Positions 26,615 through 38,985 of a DNA stretch of 64,000 nucleotides are shown here, in pieces. The notes under the pieces are model-generated. The model saw nothing but the letters and a program-made list of their open reading frames with translations. It did no database searches and had not been told where the DNA came from. The translations under genes and the position numbers were made by a program. The DNA is taken from the NCBI RefSeq assembly GCF_011022235.1, contig NZ_JAAIYP010000044.1:1-64000 (forward strand). The letters run 5' to 3'. Source of the stretch: Magnetospirillum aberrantis SpK (GTDB taxonomy: Bacteria > Pseudomonadota > Alphaproteobacteria > Rhodospirillales > Magnetospirillaceae). Within the stretch, counting starts at the first letter, position 1; the number at the start of each line of letters is the position of its first letter.

Positions 26615-26837
26615 AAGCCATGCGCCCCGCGCAACCCCGTTAAAGCCAAGTAGCTAAAGCCTTTTCGTTAGTCACAAATTGCAACACAACGTGAGTGGGT
26701 GTGGGGTCTTTTTCGGTGGAAGCCGGCGGGAAGTAATGGTATCTGCACTGCCCTGACCATAAGGGTGGGCAACCACCCGAAGGTTCCGGCGTGCCCGAAA
26801 ACAGGCGCTTGCCCATACCTTCATTAGGGGAAATCGG

Positions 26838-28370
<1,533 letters not shown>

Positions 28371-28384
28371 TGGGGGCTGCGAGC

Positions 28385-30379
28385 ATGTTCACCAAAATTC
28401 TGATCGCCAACCGCGGCGAGATCGCTTGCCGCGTCATCAAGACCGCCAAGAAGATGGGCATCAAGACGGTGGCGGTGTATTCCGACGCCGACAAGGATGC
28501 GCTGCATGTGCAGATGGCCGACGAGGCCGTCCATCTTGGCCCGCCGCCTTCGGCCCAGTCCTATCTGTTGGCCGACAAGATCGTCGAGGCCTGCAAGAAG
28601 ACCGGCGCCCAGGCCGTGCACCCGGGCTATGGTTTCCTGTCGGAAAAGCGTGAGTTCCAAGAGGCGCTGGCCAAGGCCGGCATCACGTTCATCGGCCCCG
28701 ACGCCCACGCCATCTTCTGCATGGGCGACAAGATCGAGTCGAAGAAACTGGCCAAGGCCGCCGGCGTCAACACCGTTCCCGGCCACATGGACGTCATCAA
28801 GGATGCCGCCGAGGCGGTGAAGATCGCCAAGGAAATCGGCTATCCGGTGATGATCAAGGCCTCGGCCGGCGGTGGCGGCAAGGGCATGCGTCTGGCGTGG
28901 AACGACGCCGAGGCCAAGGAAGGCTTCATCTCGGCCACCAACGAGGCCAAGTCGTCCTTCGCCGACGACCGCGTCTTCATCGAGAAGTTCATCGAGCAGC
29001 CCCGCCACATCGAGATCCAGGTGCTGGCCGACAGCTTCGGCAACACCATCTATCTCGGCGAGCGCGAATGCTCGATCCAGCGCCGCCATCAGAAGGTGAT
29101 CGAAGAGGCGCCGTCGCCCTTCCTGAGCCCCGAGATGCGCAAGGCCATGGGCGAGCAGGCCTGCGCCCTGGCTAAGGCGGTGAACTACAAGTCGGCCGGT
29201 ACCGTCGAGTTCATCGTCGGCGGCGCCACCGGCGAGTTCTACTTCCTGGAAATGAACACCCGCCTTCAGGTCGAGCATCCGGTCACCGAAATGGTCACCG
29301 GCCTCGATCTGGTCGAGCTGATGATCAAGGTTGCGGCCGGCGACAAGCTGCCGCTGACCCAGGATGACGTCAAGCTGAACGGCTGGGCCATCGAGGCCCG
29401 CGTCTACGCGGAAGACCCCTTCCGCAACTTCCTGCCGTCCACCGGCCGCCTGACCCGCTATCAGCCGCCGGAGGAGACCCAGCACGTCCGCGTCGATACC
29501 GGCGTGTACGAGGGTGGCGAGATCAGCATGTTCTACGATCCGATGATCGCCAAGCTGATCACCTACGGCCCCACCCGCGACGCCGCCATCACCCATATGC
29601 GTGAGGCGCTGGACGCTTATTACATCCGTGGTCTGTCGCACAACATTCCGTTCCTGGCCTCGCTGATGGCCAAGGAGCGGTTCGTCAAGGCCGAGTTGAC
29701 CACCAACTTCATCGCCGAAGAGTACAAGAACGGCTTCCACGCCAAGGATCTGCCGGCCAGCGATCCGACCGTGCTGATCGCCGTCGCCGCGGCGGTCAAG
29801 TGCACGGTCATGGCCCGCAACATCCAGATTTCGGGCCAGTTCCCCGGTCACGACATGACCGTGCCGGTGGAATGGACGGTCGTTCTGAACAATTCCGATT
29901 ACCATGACGTGGAATGCCGGCCCATCGCCGGCGGCTTCGCCGTGGTCATCGGCGGCGAAGCGGTCAGCGTCAAGACCGACTGGCAGATCGGCCAACCGCT
30001 GGTGCGCGCCACCGTCGAAGGCTTGGCCGTCTGTGTGCAGATCGACCGCAACGGCGTGTTCTACACCCTGGCCCATGCCGGTTCGCGCGTTCATGCCGCC
30101 GTCCTGCTGCGTCAGGCCGCGCGCATGAACAAGCTGATGCCGATCAAGGCGCCGCCGGACATGTCCAAGTACCTGCTGTCGCCCATGCCCGGCCTGCTGC
30201 GCTCGCTGGAAGTGGTCGAGGGCCAGGAAGTGAAGGCGGGCGAGCCGCTGGCCGTGGTCGAAGCCATGAAGATGGAAAACATCCTCAAGGCCGAGCGCGA
30301 CGGCGTCATCGCCAAGGTCCACGCCCAGCCGGGCGAATCGCTGGCGGTGGATCAGAAGATCATCGAGTTCGCCTCGTAA
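28385..30379 (+). CDS. pccA: Propionyl-CoA carboxylase alpha chain
   Basis: Biotin carboxylase plus biotin carrier subunit of the same enzyme. From ATG 28385 (MFTKILIANRGEIACR) it has 664 residues. Domains: biotin carboxylase N-terminal, ATP-grasp (glycine loop GGGGKGMRL, FLEMNTRLQVEHPVTE), carboxylase C-terminal, a linker, and the biotinyl domain with EAMKMEN (biotin on Lys629). An ATG at 28370 overlapping the pccB stop is an alternative start. No methylmalonyl-CoA mutase or epimerase gene lies alongside. Confidence 0.95.
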   Translation: MFTKILIANRGEIACRVIKTAKKMGIKTVAVYSDADKDALHVQMADEAVHLGPPPSAQSYLLADKIVEACKKTGAQAVHPGYGFLSEKREFQEALAKAGITFIGPDAHAIFCMGDKIESKKLAKAAGVNTVPGHMDVIKDAAEAVKIAKEIGYPVMIKASAGGGGKGMRLAWNDAEAKEGFISATNEAKSSFADDRVFIEKFIEQPRHIEIQVLADSFGNTIYLGERECSIQRRHQKVIEEAPSPFLSPEMRKAMGEQACALAKAVNYKSAGTVEFIVGGATGEFYFLEMNTRLQVEHPVTEMVTGLDLVELMIKVAAGDKLPLTQDDVKLNGWAIEARVYAEDPFRNFLPSTGRLTRYQPPEETQHVRVDTGVYEGGEISMFYDPMIAKLITYGPTRDAAITHMREALDAYYIRGLSHNIPFLASLMAKERFVKAELTTNFIAEEYKNGFHAKDLPASDPTVLIAVAAAVKCTVMARNIQISGQFPGHDMTVPVEWTVVLNNSDYHDVECRPIAGGFAVVIGGEAVSVKTDWQIGQPLVRATVEGLAVCVQIDRNGVFYTLAHAGSRVHAAVLLRQAARMNKLMPIKAPPDMSKYLLSPMPGLLRSLEVVEGQEVKAGEPLAVVEAMKMENILKAERDGVIAKVHAQPGESLAVDQKIIEFAS

Positions 30380-30399
30380 GGCGTTCTTGTTGAAAACGC

Positions 30400-30433
30400 A
30401 AACCCCCGGTGCCGCGAGGCGCCGGGGGTTTTT
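30400..30433. terminator. Terminator shared by pccA and dps
   Basis: AACCCCCGG (30401-30409) pairs with CCGGGGGTT (30422-30430), with inner GCC/GGC pairing, followed by TTTTT on the forward strand and an A-rich/T-rich mirror on the reverse. It serves both convergent genes. Confidence 0.9.
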
Positions 30434-30444
30434 CGTTCAGGGGA

Positions 30445-30912
30445 TCATCCCAACAGCGACCGCAACATCCAGGCCGTCTTCTCGTGCACCTGCATGCGCT
30501 GGGTGAGAAGGTCGGCGGTGGGTTCGTCATGGGCTTCGTCCACCACCGGGAAGATGGAGCGCGCCGTGCGTACCACCGCTTCCTGGTCCTTGACCAGGAT
30601 GCGGATCATGTCCTCGGCCGAGGGCACGCCTTCCTCTTCCTTGAGCGAGGTCAGGCGGGCGAAGGCGGCATAGGAGCCCGGCGCCGGAAAGTCGAGCGCC
30701 CGGATGCGCTCGGCGACCAGATCCACGGCCAGGGCCAGTTCGTTGTATTGCTGCTCGAACATCAGGTGCAGCGTGTTGAACATGGGCCCCTTGACGTTCC
30801 AGTGGAAGTTGTGGGTCTTGAGGTAAAGGGTGTAGGTGTCCGCCAGAAGCCGGGCCAAGCCGTCGCCGATCTGTTTGCGGGCGCCGTCGTCGATGCCGAT
30901 GTCGATGCTCAT
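30445..30912 (-). CDS. dps: Dps-family ferritin-like protein
   Basis: Dps forms a 12-mer cage that stores iron, consumes peroxide and shields DNA in starvation. The product is 155 residues from ATG 30912 ([10 protein letters not shown]), behind GGGAGAAG; an upstream frame is not supported. The ferroxidase ligands are in place: His37 (NFHWNVKG), His49 (TLHLMFE), Asp64 and Glu68 (AVDLVAERI). A possible promoter on the reverse strand is TTGGAT-18-TATGGT, about 60 bases upstream. Confidence 0.93.
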   Translation of the reverse strand: MSIDIGIDDGARKQIGDGLARLLADTYTLYLKTHNFHWNVKGPMFNTLHLMFEQQYNELALAVDLVAERIRALDFPAPGSYAAFARLTSLKEEEGVPSAEDMIRILVKDQEAVVRTARSIFPVVDEAHDEPTADLLTQRMQVHEKTAWMLRSLLG

Positions 30913-31127
30913 GGTCTTCTCTCCCGTACTTGGTTCGGCGGAAGCTGTCCGCCGTGCTCTGAAGACGACCATAGGAAGCTTGGCCGAATCGATCCAATTG
31001 GAAGTCGCCGATATTAAAATCGACAATTCCGATCATTCGTGGGTGTGGCGGCGACACCGATCTTGCCGTACCATTCCGGGGATGGGCAAACGGCAGGTCG
31101 GGAGGGCCTGACGCGCGGGGGGTATTC

Positions 31128-31979
31128 ATGGATTACGCCACACTGGCGGGGTTGGTGATCGGAATCCTGGTGGTGACGCTGGCCATCGCCACCGGCTCTG
31201 AATTAAGCATTTTCCTGGATTTGCCCAGCTTCCTGATCGTGGTGGGCGGGACTTTCGCCGCGACCATGGTCAAGTTTCCGCTGTCGGGTGTGTTCGTCGC
31301 CATGCCGGTGGGGTTCAAGGCGGCGTTCCGCAACGAAAAGGAACAGCCCCGCGATTTCATCCGCAAGGCCATCGCCATCAGCAAGCTGGTGCGCAAGTCG
31401 GGCCACATCGCCGCCGAGAACGTCAAGGTCCGCAACCAGTTCTTCCGCAAGGGGCTGCAACTGGTGGCCGACGGCCGCGACCTCGACTATATCCGCAAGG
31501 TTCTGACCCAGGATATGGCGTTGTCCATCCAGCGTGACGAGATCGGCGCCAAGGTATTCATGGCCATCGCCGAATTCGCTCCCGCGTTCGGCATGTTCGG
31601 CACGCTGGTCGGCCTGGTGCAGATGCTGAGCCACATGAACGATCCCACCACCATCGGCCGCGGCATGGCGGTGGCGTTGCTGACCACGCTTTACGGCGTG
31701 CTGATCGCCAATTTGATCGCCATTCCCATCGCCGACAAACTGGAGGACAAGCGCCAGCGCGAGGTGGCGCTGCGGTCCCTGATCATCGAATGCGTGTTCC
31801 AGATTCAGCAACAGCAGAATCCCACCGCCATGATGGAAATCCTCGAGGCCTATCTGCCCGAGAAGCAGCGGCAGTTGGGGGCCAAGGACAGTTACACCGG
31901 CAGTGGCGGTTCGGGCGGCGGCGGCAAGCCGTCGGGCAACGGCAAGGGCGCCCACGCCGCCGGCAGCCACGAAACCTGA
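31128..31979 (+). CDS. motA: Flagellar motor stator protein MotA
   Basis: Stator subunit that, with MotB, converts ion flow to flagellar rotation. The product is 283 residues with four predicted membrane segments: residues about 5-22 and 30-50, then FAPAFGMFGTLVGLVQML and VALLTTLYGVLIANLIAIPI. The cytoplasmic loop between segments 2 and 3 is charged. A Gly/Ser/Lys-rich tail follows residue 250. The sequence is of the PomA/MotP-like subgroup; the coupling ion cannot be fixed by eye. motB starts 16 bases after the stop. Confidence 0.9.
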   Translation: MDYATLAGLVIGILVVTLAIATGSELSIFLDLPSFLIVVGGTFAATMVKFPLSGVFVAMPVGFKAAFRNEKEQPRDFIRKAIAISKLVRKSGHIAAENVKVRNQFFRKGLQLVADGRDLDYIRKVLTQDMALSIQRDEIGAKVFMAIAEFAPAFGMFGTLVGLVQMLSHMNDPTTIGRGMAVALLTTLYGVLIANLIAIPIADKLEDKRQREVALRSLIIECVFQIQQQQNPTAMMEILEAYLPEKQRQLGAKDSYTGSGGSGGGGKPSGNGKGAHAAGSHET

Positions 31980-31995
31980 CGCGGAACGCGCGGCC

Positions 31996-32781
31996 ATGGA
32001 CTTCGACAACGGTTTCAAGAAGACGGAACGGCGCCAGCCCATGTGGTTGACGTCGTTTGCCGATTTGATGTCGTTGCTGTTCGCCATGTTCGTCATGCTG
32101 TTGTCGTTTTCGGACATCAACAGCGACAGCTTCCACAAGAACGCCGGCCCCATCTCCCAGGCCTTCGATTCCCAGGCCCCGACCAAATCCATCGTGCCGC
32201 CGCCCCAGGTCCTTCCCTACATGAAGCTCGAGATCAACCAGAGCGACGACGAGGAAGAGGTCGAGGACAAGGAAAGCAAGGCGGTCCAGCCCGAGCCGCC
32301 TTCCAAGGTGGTGGCCGAGGAACTGCGCCGGGTGCTGCTCGAGGAATTGCGCCGCCAGTTGGTGGACGTGATCGAACGCGACAACATGGTGGTCATCCGT
32401 TTTCGCGACCATGCCGCCTTCGCGCCGGGCGAACGCGAATTGTCCTCGGCCATCCTGCCGACGCTCGACAACATCGTGACCGTGCTGGGCCGCACGCCGG
32501 GCCGCATCCGGGTCGAGGGGCATACCGACAACGTTCCCATCTCGACCGAATTGTTCCGTTCCAACTGGGATTTGTCGGCGGCGCGTGCCGCCTCGGTGGT
32601 GCATTACCTGCTTCAGACCGGACGGATCGCCCCCGACCGGTTGTCGGCCGAAGGTTTCGCCGACAGCCGGCCGCTGACCGGCAACGACACCATGGATGAC
32701 CGCGCCCGTAACCGCCGGGTCGAGATTTCCATCGAGATGCCGGCATCGGCGGTGCCGCAGGCTTCGGGGAATACGCCATGA
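31996..32781 (+). CDS. motB: Flagellar motor protein MotB
   Basis: Stator subunit that anchors the motor to peptidoglycan. The product is 261 residues from ATG 31996. One membrane helix follows the short cytoplasmic tail (WLTSFADLMSLLFAMFVMLL), with the ion-carrying Asp23. The OmpA-like peptidoglycan-binding domain fills the C-terminal half (GRIRVEGHTDNVPI, NWDLSAARAASVV, DDRARNRRVEI). Its last four bases overlap the acylphosphatase start (ATGA). Confidence 0.92.
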   Translation: MDFDNGFKKTERRQPMWLTSFADLMSLLFAMFVMLLSFSDINSDSFHKNAGPISQAFDSQAPTKSIVPPPQVLPYMKLEINQSDDEEEVEDKESKAVQPEPPSKVVAEELRRVLLEELRRQLVDVIERDNMVVIRFRDHAAFAPGERELSSAILPTLDNIVTVLGRTPGRIRVEGHTDNVPISTELFRSNWDLSAARAASVVHYLLQTGRIAPDRLSAEGFADSRPLTGNDTMDDRARNRRVEISIEMPASAVPQASGNTP

Positions 32782-33062
32782 ACCATCCGACCTGTGTCCG
32801 CGCCGTGGTCTCGGGCCGGGTCCAGGGCGTGTGGTATCGCGGCTGGACGGTGCAGACGGCCCAGGGGATGGGGTTGGCCGGTTGGGTGCGCAATCTGTCC
32901 GACGGCCGGGTCGAGGCGGTGTTCATGGGTGATGCGGCGACGGTGGAGGCCATGCTGGCCGCCTGTCGTCAGGGGCCGCCCTCGGCATGGGTCAGCGCCA
33001 TCGAGGTGGAACCGTGGAGCGAACTGCCGGGCCATGGCTTCCATCAGCGTCCCACCTTCTGA
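32778..33062 (+). CDS. acyP: Acylphosphatase
   Basis: Small enzyme that hydrolyses carboxyl-phosphate bonds such as acetyl phosphate. The product is 94 residues. The signature GRVQGVWYRGW holds catalytic Arg21 and GWVRNLSDGRVE holds Asn39. It overlaps the motB stop by four bases, an unusual but clear coupling to the stator genes. A GH1 gene follows 63 bases later. Confidence 0.92.
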   Translation: MNHPTCVRAVVSGRVQGVWYRGWTVQTAQGMGLAGWVRNLSDGRVEAVFMGDAATVEAMLAACRQGPPSAWVSAIEVEPWSELPGHGFHQRPTF

Positions 33063-33125
33063 CCGGCTTGCCGGGCCCGCGTTCGGGACCTACTTGCCGT
33101 GGGACGCCACCACCGCGAGGACAGC

Positions 33126-34523
33126 ATGAGGATCAGCCGACGCCAGCTTCTTGCCGGGGTTGCCGCCTCTTCCGCGTTGCCGGCGGCGGCTTTCGCCGCG
33201 CCGACCCGACAATTCCCAAAAGGATTCTGGTGGGGGGCGTCGACCTCGGCCTATCAGGTCGAGGGGGCGCTTGACGCCGATGGCCGTGGCCCGGACATCT
33301 GGGACGCCTTTACCCAAGCTGGGCGCATCCTGGACGGGACTTCGGCGCGGGTGGCCTGCGACCATTACCACCGCTATGCCGAGGATGTCGCCCTGATGCG
33401 GGCGGCAGGGTTCAACGCCTACCGTTTCTCGCTGGCCTGGCCGCGGATCGTTCCCGCCGGAACCGGCGCGGTGAACCCCAAGGGGCTGGATTTCTATGAT
33501 CGTCTGGTGGACGCGCTGTTGGCCGCCGGCATCCGGCCCATGGCCTGTCTGTACCATTGGGATCTGCCGCAACCGCTTCAGGACAAGGGCGGCTGGCTGG
33601 GACGCGAGATGACCGGACCTTTCGCCGATTATGCCGCTCTGGCGGTGCGTCGGCTGGGCGATCGGGTCAAGACCTGGATGATGTTGAACGAGCCTAACGT
33701 GGTGGCGGTGTTCGGCCACGGCTTGGGCGAACACGCCCCCGGTCTGCGCCTGGGCGAGGATGGCATCCTGAAGGCGCTGCACCACCAGAATCTGGCCCAG
33801 GGCGCGGGGCTGCGGGCGGCCCGTGCCGAACGCTCCGACCTGATGCTCGGCACCGTCAGCAATTTCAGCCCGTGCGTCGCCGACAGCGGGACCGACGCCG
33901 ACCGTCGTGCCGCCGCCCTGTGGGACGCGGTGTGGAACCGCGTCACCCTGGACGGATTGTTCAAGGGCGAGGTGCCGGCCTTGCTGGCCGAACGCATGGC
34001 GGCCATCGTGCGGCCGGGCGACATGGAACTGGTGCGATGTCCCGTCGATCTGTTGGGGCTGAACTATTACAGCCGCAACACCATGAGGCATGCGCCGGAA
34101 CGTCCCTTCGCCGCCGGCTGGGGAACGCCCAAGACATCGCGGCGCACCGACATGGGCTGGCCGGTCGAGCCCGAAGGGCTTTACGAACAATTGCTCGACC
34201 TGCGCGACCGTTACGGCAATCCGCCGGTCTTTGTCGCCGAGAACGGCGCCGCCTATGACGACGTGGTGGAAGCGGACGGCAGCGTGCGCGACAGCAAGCG
34301 GGCCCGTTTCCTTGAAGATCATGTGGCGCAGGTGCATCGGGCCTTGGGCGCGGGTGCCGACGTCAGAGGGTATCTGGCCTGGAGCCTGTTGGATAATTTC
34401 GAGTGGGCGTTCGGCCTGTCGCGGCGGTTCGGGCTGGTGCGGGTGGATTTCGACAGCCTGAAGCGCACCCCAAAGGACAGCTACCGGCTGATGCGTCGCA
34501 TCGCCCTTGCCAACGGTCTATGA
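33126..34523 (+). CDS. Tat-exported GH1 beta-glucosidase
   Basis: Glycoside hydrolase family 1. The product is 465 residues from ATG 33126. It begins MRISRRQLLAGVAASSALPA, a twin-arginine signal (SRRQLLAG) with a cleavage site near AFA at residue 24. The (beta/alpha)8 domain has acid/base Glu189 (MMLNEPN) and nucleophile Glu372 (VAENGAAYDD), plus NYYSRN and the FEWAFGLSRRFGLV ending. GH1 enzymes are usually cytoplasmic, so export is notable. No sugar transporter or regulator is next to it. Confidence 0.92.
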   Translation: MRISRRQLLAGVAASSALPAAAFAAPTRQFPKGFWWGASTSAYQVEGALDADGRGPDIWDAFTQAGRILDGTSARVACDHYHRYAEDVALMRAAGFNAYRFSLAWPRIVPAGTGAVNPKGLDFYDRLVDALLAAGIRPMACLYHWDLPQPLQDKGGWLGREMTGPFADYAALAVRRLGDRVKTWMMLNEPNVVAVFGHGLGEHAPGLRLGEDGILKALHHQNLAQGAGLRAARAERSDLMLGTVSNFSPCVADSGTDADRRAAALWDAVWNRVTLDGLFKGEVPALLAERMAAIVRPGDMELVRCPVDLLGLNYYSRNTMRHAPERPFAAGWGTPKTSRRTDMGWPVEPEGLYEQLLDLRDRYGNPPVFVAENGAAYDDVVEADGSVRDSKRARFLEDHVAQVHRALGAGADVRGYLAWSLLDNFEWAFGLSRRFGLVRVDFDSLKRTPKDSYRLMRRIALANGL

Positions 34524-34580
34524 GAACATTCTGAGGAATCCCTCCAGCCATGCGCAGATGTCCCTCGCCTCGGTAAGGGC

Positions 34581-36191
34581 ATGCCCGTAAAGTACGGCCG
34601 TTCCACAATCATGCGACGGCAGACCATGCGCGCGGTCCCGCTTTCCCAGATCATGAGCACAGCGGTGGTCACCGTGGCGCCGCACACCACCATGGCTGAG
34701 GCGCTGGATATCCTGTCCGAGCGCTGCATCTCGTGTCTGGTGGTGGAGGAGGACGCCCGTCCGGTGGGCATCGTCACCGAACGTGACGTGGTCAAGTGCT
34801 ATGATGGGGTCGAGGCCGGAACCCAACTGACGGTGGCCCAGGTGATGACCTCGACGCCGTTGTCGGTGCCGGCCGACCTTGATCATTTCGAGGCCTTCAA
34901 ACTCATGAAGGAGCATCGTTTCCGCCATCTGGTGGTGACGGATGCCGATGGTCGCGTCGCCGGGGTGGTGACCGAGACCGATTTCGTGCGTCATCTCGGC
35001 GTCGATTTCTATGTTCGGCCAAAGGATGTCCGCGCGGTCATGGCTCCGGTGGCGACGGCGGACGAGAATGCGTCCTTGCATGGCGTGCTGTCGCTTCTGG
35101 CCCAGCCGGGCATCTATTGCGTGGCGATCGAAAGCCAGGGGCGCGCGGTCGGCATCCTGACCGAACGCGACGCGGTGCGGCTGTTGCGCCAGCACAGCCC
35201 GGTGGACGGCCTTCGCGCCGGCGAGGTGATGGGCAAACCGTTGCACACCATCGCGCCAAGTGCATCGCTTCTGGATGCGACCGAGGCCTTGCGGGTCCAT
35301 GCCATCCGCCATCTGGTGGTGGTGGACGACGATGGCGTGGCCAGCGGCGTCATCAGTGAACACGAGATCGTCCAGGGACTGGAAAGCGAGTACGTGGTCC
35401 ATCTGGAGCGGATCATTGCCGAAAAGAACGAGGCGCTTGCCGCGTTGGGCCAAGCCCACGAGATGTTGGCGGAACAATCCCAGGCGTTGTCGGGAACGGT
35501 GGCCGAGCTTGAGGCGACGCACGAGGAATTGCGGGAATTCGCCCGCGTCGCCAGCCATGACCTGGCCGAACCGTCGCGGCTGGTGGTCAGTTTCTGCCAG
35601 TTGCTGTTACGTCGCCATGGCTCCGACCTGGGGGCCGAAGGCCGCGAGTTGGCCCATTTCGCCATCGATGGCGCCCGGCGCATGCGTCGGCTGGTTCAAG
35701 ATCTGGCGGTCTATGCCGCCCCCAGTACCGAACCGGGCGGCAAGCTCGAGCCGGTGTCGTTGCTGGTGGTGGTGAGCGCGGTGCTTGACCTGTTGGCCGA
35801 GGAAGTCAAGGACGCCCATGCCGTCGTCGATGTCGGGGCGCTGCCGTCGGTGGCGCTTGCCCGCATGTCACTGCATGAGCTTTTCCGTCACCTGATCGCC
35901 AATGCCTTGATCTATCGTCGCGACGGAGTTTCCCCCCATATTCGCATCGGCGCCGAGGACATGGGCGATTGCTGGCGGCTGTGGGTGGAAGACAACGGCA
36001 TCGGCATCGATCCCGTCTATCGCGACGACGTCTTTCGTTTGTTCACTCGCCTGCACCCGCCGGGACCGCGCAGCGGCACCGGCGCCGGGCTGGCCATCGT
36101 CAAGCGCATCGTTAGCGACGCTGGCGGCCGTATCTGGATCGAAGGAGACCCGGCCCAGGGCAGCACCTTCGTCTTCACCTTGCCGAAATAA
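34581..36191 (+). CDS. Sensor histidine kinase with four CBS domains
   Basis: A 536-residue soluble kinase with no membrane segment. Four CBS motifs lie at about 21-75, 84-140, 151-203 and 214-268, each ending in a GIVTERD-like stretch. A coiled coil (about 270-315) follows. The HisKA region has phospho-acceptor His326 in ASHDLAEPSR, as in bacteriophytochrome-type kinases. The ATPase has the N-box (HLIANALIYR), G1 (DNGIGID) and G2 (GTGAGLAIVKRI). CBS pairs often bind adenine nucleotides, so it may read energy charge. No response regulator is adjacent. Alternative starts exist at 34611 and 34626. Confidence 0.88.
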   Translation: MPVKYGRSTIMRRQTMRAVPLSQIMSTAVVTVAPHTTMAEALDILSERCISCLVVEEDARPVGIVTERDVVKCYDGVEAGTQLTVAQVMTSTPLSVPADLDHFEAFKLMKEHRFRHLVVTDADGRVAGVVTETDFVRHLGVDFYVRPKDVRAVMAPVATADENASLHGVLSLLAQPGIYCVAIESQGRAVGILTERDAVRLLRQHSPVDGLRAGEVMGKPLHTIAPSASLLDATEALRVHAIRHLVVVDDDGVASGVISEHEIVQGLESEYVVHLERIIAEKNEALAALGQAHEMLAEQSQALSGTVAELEATHEELREFARVASHDLAEPSRLVVSFCQLLLRRHGSDLGAEGRELAHFAIDGARRMRRLVQDLAVYAAPSTEPGGKLEPVSLLVVVSAVLDLLAEEVKDAHAVVDVGALPSVALARMSLHELFRHLIANALIYRRDGVSPHIRIGAEDMGDCWRLWVEDNGIGIDPVYRDDVFRLFTRLHPPGPRSGTGAGLAIVKRIVSDAGGRIWIEGDPAQGSTFVFTLPK

Positions 36192-36247
36192 AACGCCTGA
36201 CAGGATGTGGATGTTCCGTATCAGTGCAAAGCCGAACGGAGGACACC

Positions 36248-36748
36248 ATGCCCAGCCCACAAAGCCTCAAGGCCGACACCGTCGAGCAATTGGCCCGTAA
36301 CCTGACGTCCATCGTCCTGCACGATCCGGCCTGGGAAGGCCGTCTGGAAGGGCTTTGCGAGACGCTGCACCGGGCCGCCGCCCATATCAAGCCGATGGGT
36401 ATCATGGCGGCGGTGGTGCGCCGGGCCGAGACGATCCTGCGCCAGATTTCCGCGGCCGATCCGGTGACGGTGGGGCGGCTTTATTTCGACCTTCTGCCGC
36501 GCGAGGTCACCCATCCACTGACGGCGGCAGTGGTGCGGGCGTTGTCCGACCGCGACACCGTGCTGGCCATGCTGCGTGACGCCGGGGTGTCGGCGCGGCT
36601 GCTCAAGGACGACAGCGGCATCACCTTCATCGTCCTGGACGGCCTGGACCGTGCCCGCGACCTGTCCGAGGGCATGAAGCAAGCCATCCTGGAGGCCATG
36701 ACCGCCGAGGCGCCGCCGCCGCGCGGCGGCCTGCACGCGGTGCATTGA
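36248..36748 (+). CDS. Conserved-looking protein of unknown function
   Basis: A 166-residue soluble, mostly helical protein. The start at 36248 (MPSPQSLKADTVEQLARN) is set by GGAGGACACC; a longer frame lacks a ribosome site. It contains HDPAWEGRLEGLCETLHRA and a C-terminal segment SGITFIVLDGLDRARDLSEG. I recognise no family. It lies 56 bases after the CBS kinase on the same strand and could be its partner, but this is only proximity. Confidence 0.7.
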   Translation: MPSPQSLKADTVEQLARNLTSIVLHDPAWEGRLEGLCETLHRAAAHIKPMGIMAAVVRRAETILRQISAADPVTVGRLYFDLLPREVTHPLTAAVVRALSDRDTVLAMLRDAGVSARLLKDDSGITFIVLDGLDRARDLSEGMKQAILEAMTAEAPPPRGGLHAVH

Positions 36749-36756
36749 AACGAAAG

Positions 36757-36783
36757 GTCCCGGCGAGCGGACCCCGCCGGGAC
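36757..36783 (-). terminator. Probable thiC terminator
   Basis: GTCCCGGCG (36757-36765) and CGCCGGGAC (36775-36783) form a 9-bp stem. On the reverse strand the tail is CTTTCGTTT, a moderate T-rich run. It sits between the convergent 36248 gene and thiC. Confidence 0.6.
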
Positions 36784-36817
36784 TTGGTCATGCCGCCGTT
36801 GCGCGCAATAGGGGGGG

Positions 36818-38638
<1,821 letters not shown>

Positions 38639-38691
38639 CTATCCCTCGATATTGCTTGGACAGGCCGGCGGGTGCGGAAAATCTGCTTCCG

Positions 38692-38780
38692 ATCCCTTCG
38701 CCGGCATGACCCGGATCAGGTTCCAAGGGTCGCCGGCGGACGCTGTTCCGGCCTCTCAGTCCCGCATCCGGGACACCCCT
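38692..38780 (-). promoter_or_regulatory. TPP riboswitch (THI element)
   Basis: Read on the reverse strand, it has the conserved CTGAGAGG (38759-38752), then ACCCTTGGAACCTGAT with the ACCTGAT core at 38721-38715, and the closing GGGTCATGCCGGCGAAGGGA. All conserved parts of the thiamine pyrophosphate aptamer are in order. It precedes thiC, the classic target. Confidence 0.95.
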
Positions 38781-38985
38781 TCGGTAAGAAACTGGAGAGT
38801 GCGGTTCAGTAAGGGCAAAAGTCAACCCCAGGCGGGATGCGAGTATTGTCAAAAAGCGTTGCCAGGGCCTATTTTCCGAGGGATTTCGTCACATCTCGAC
38901 GATTGCACGGCCGAAATGATCGGACGATACTGCTAGAGTTGACTGGGGTGGCAACGGGCGCAGAATGCGCCAGGGGACGATTGCC

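Noticed and set aside
26671-26690. Possible TTGCAA-type site for a propionyl-CoA regulator before pccB
   Set aside because: Only one half-like copy is present, so I do not assign it to a named regulator.
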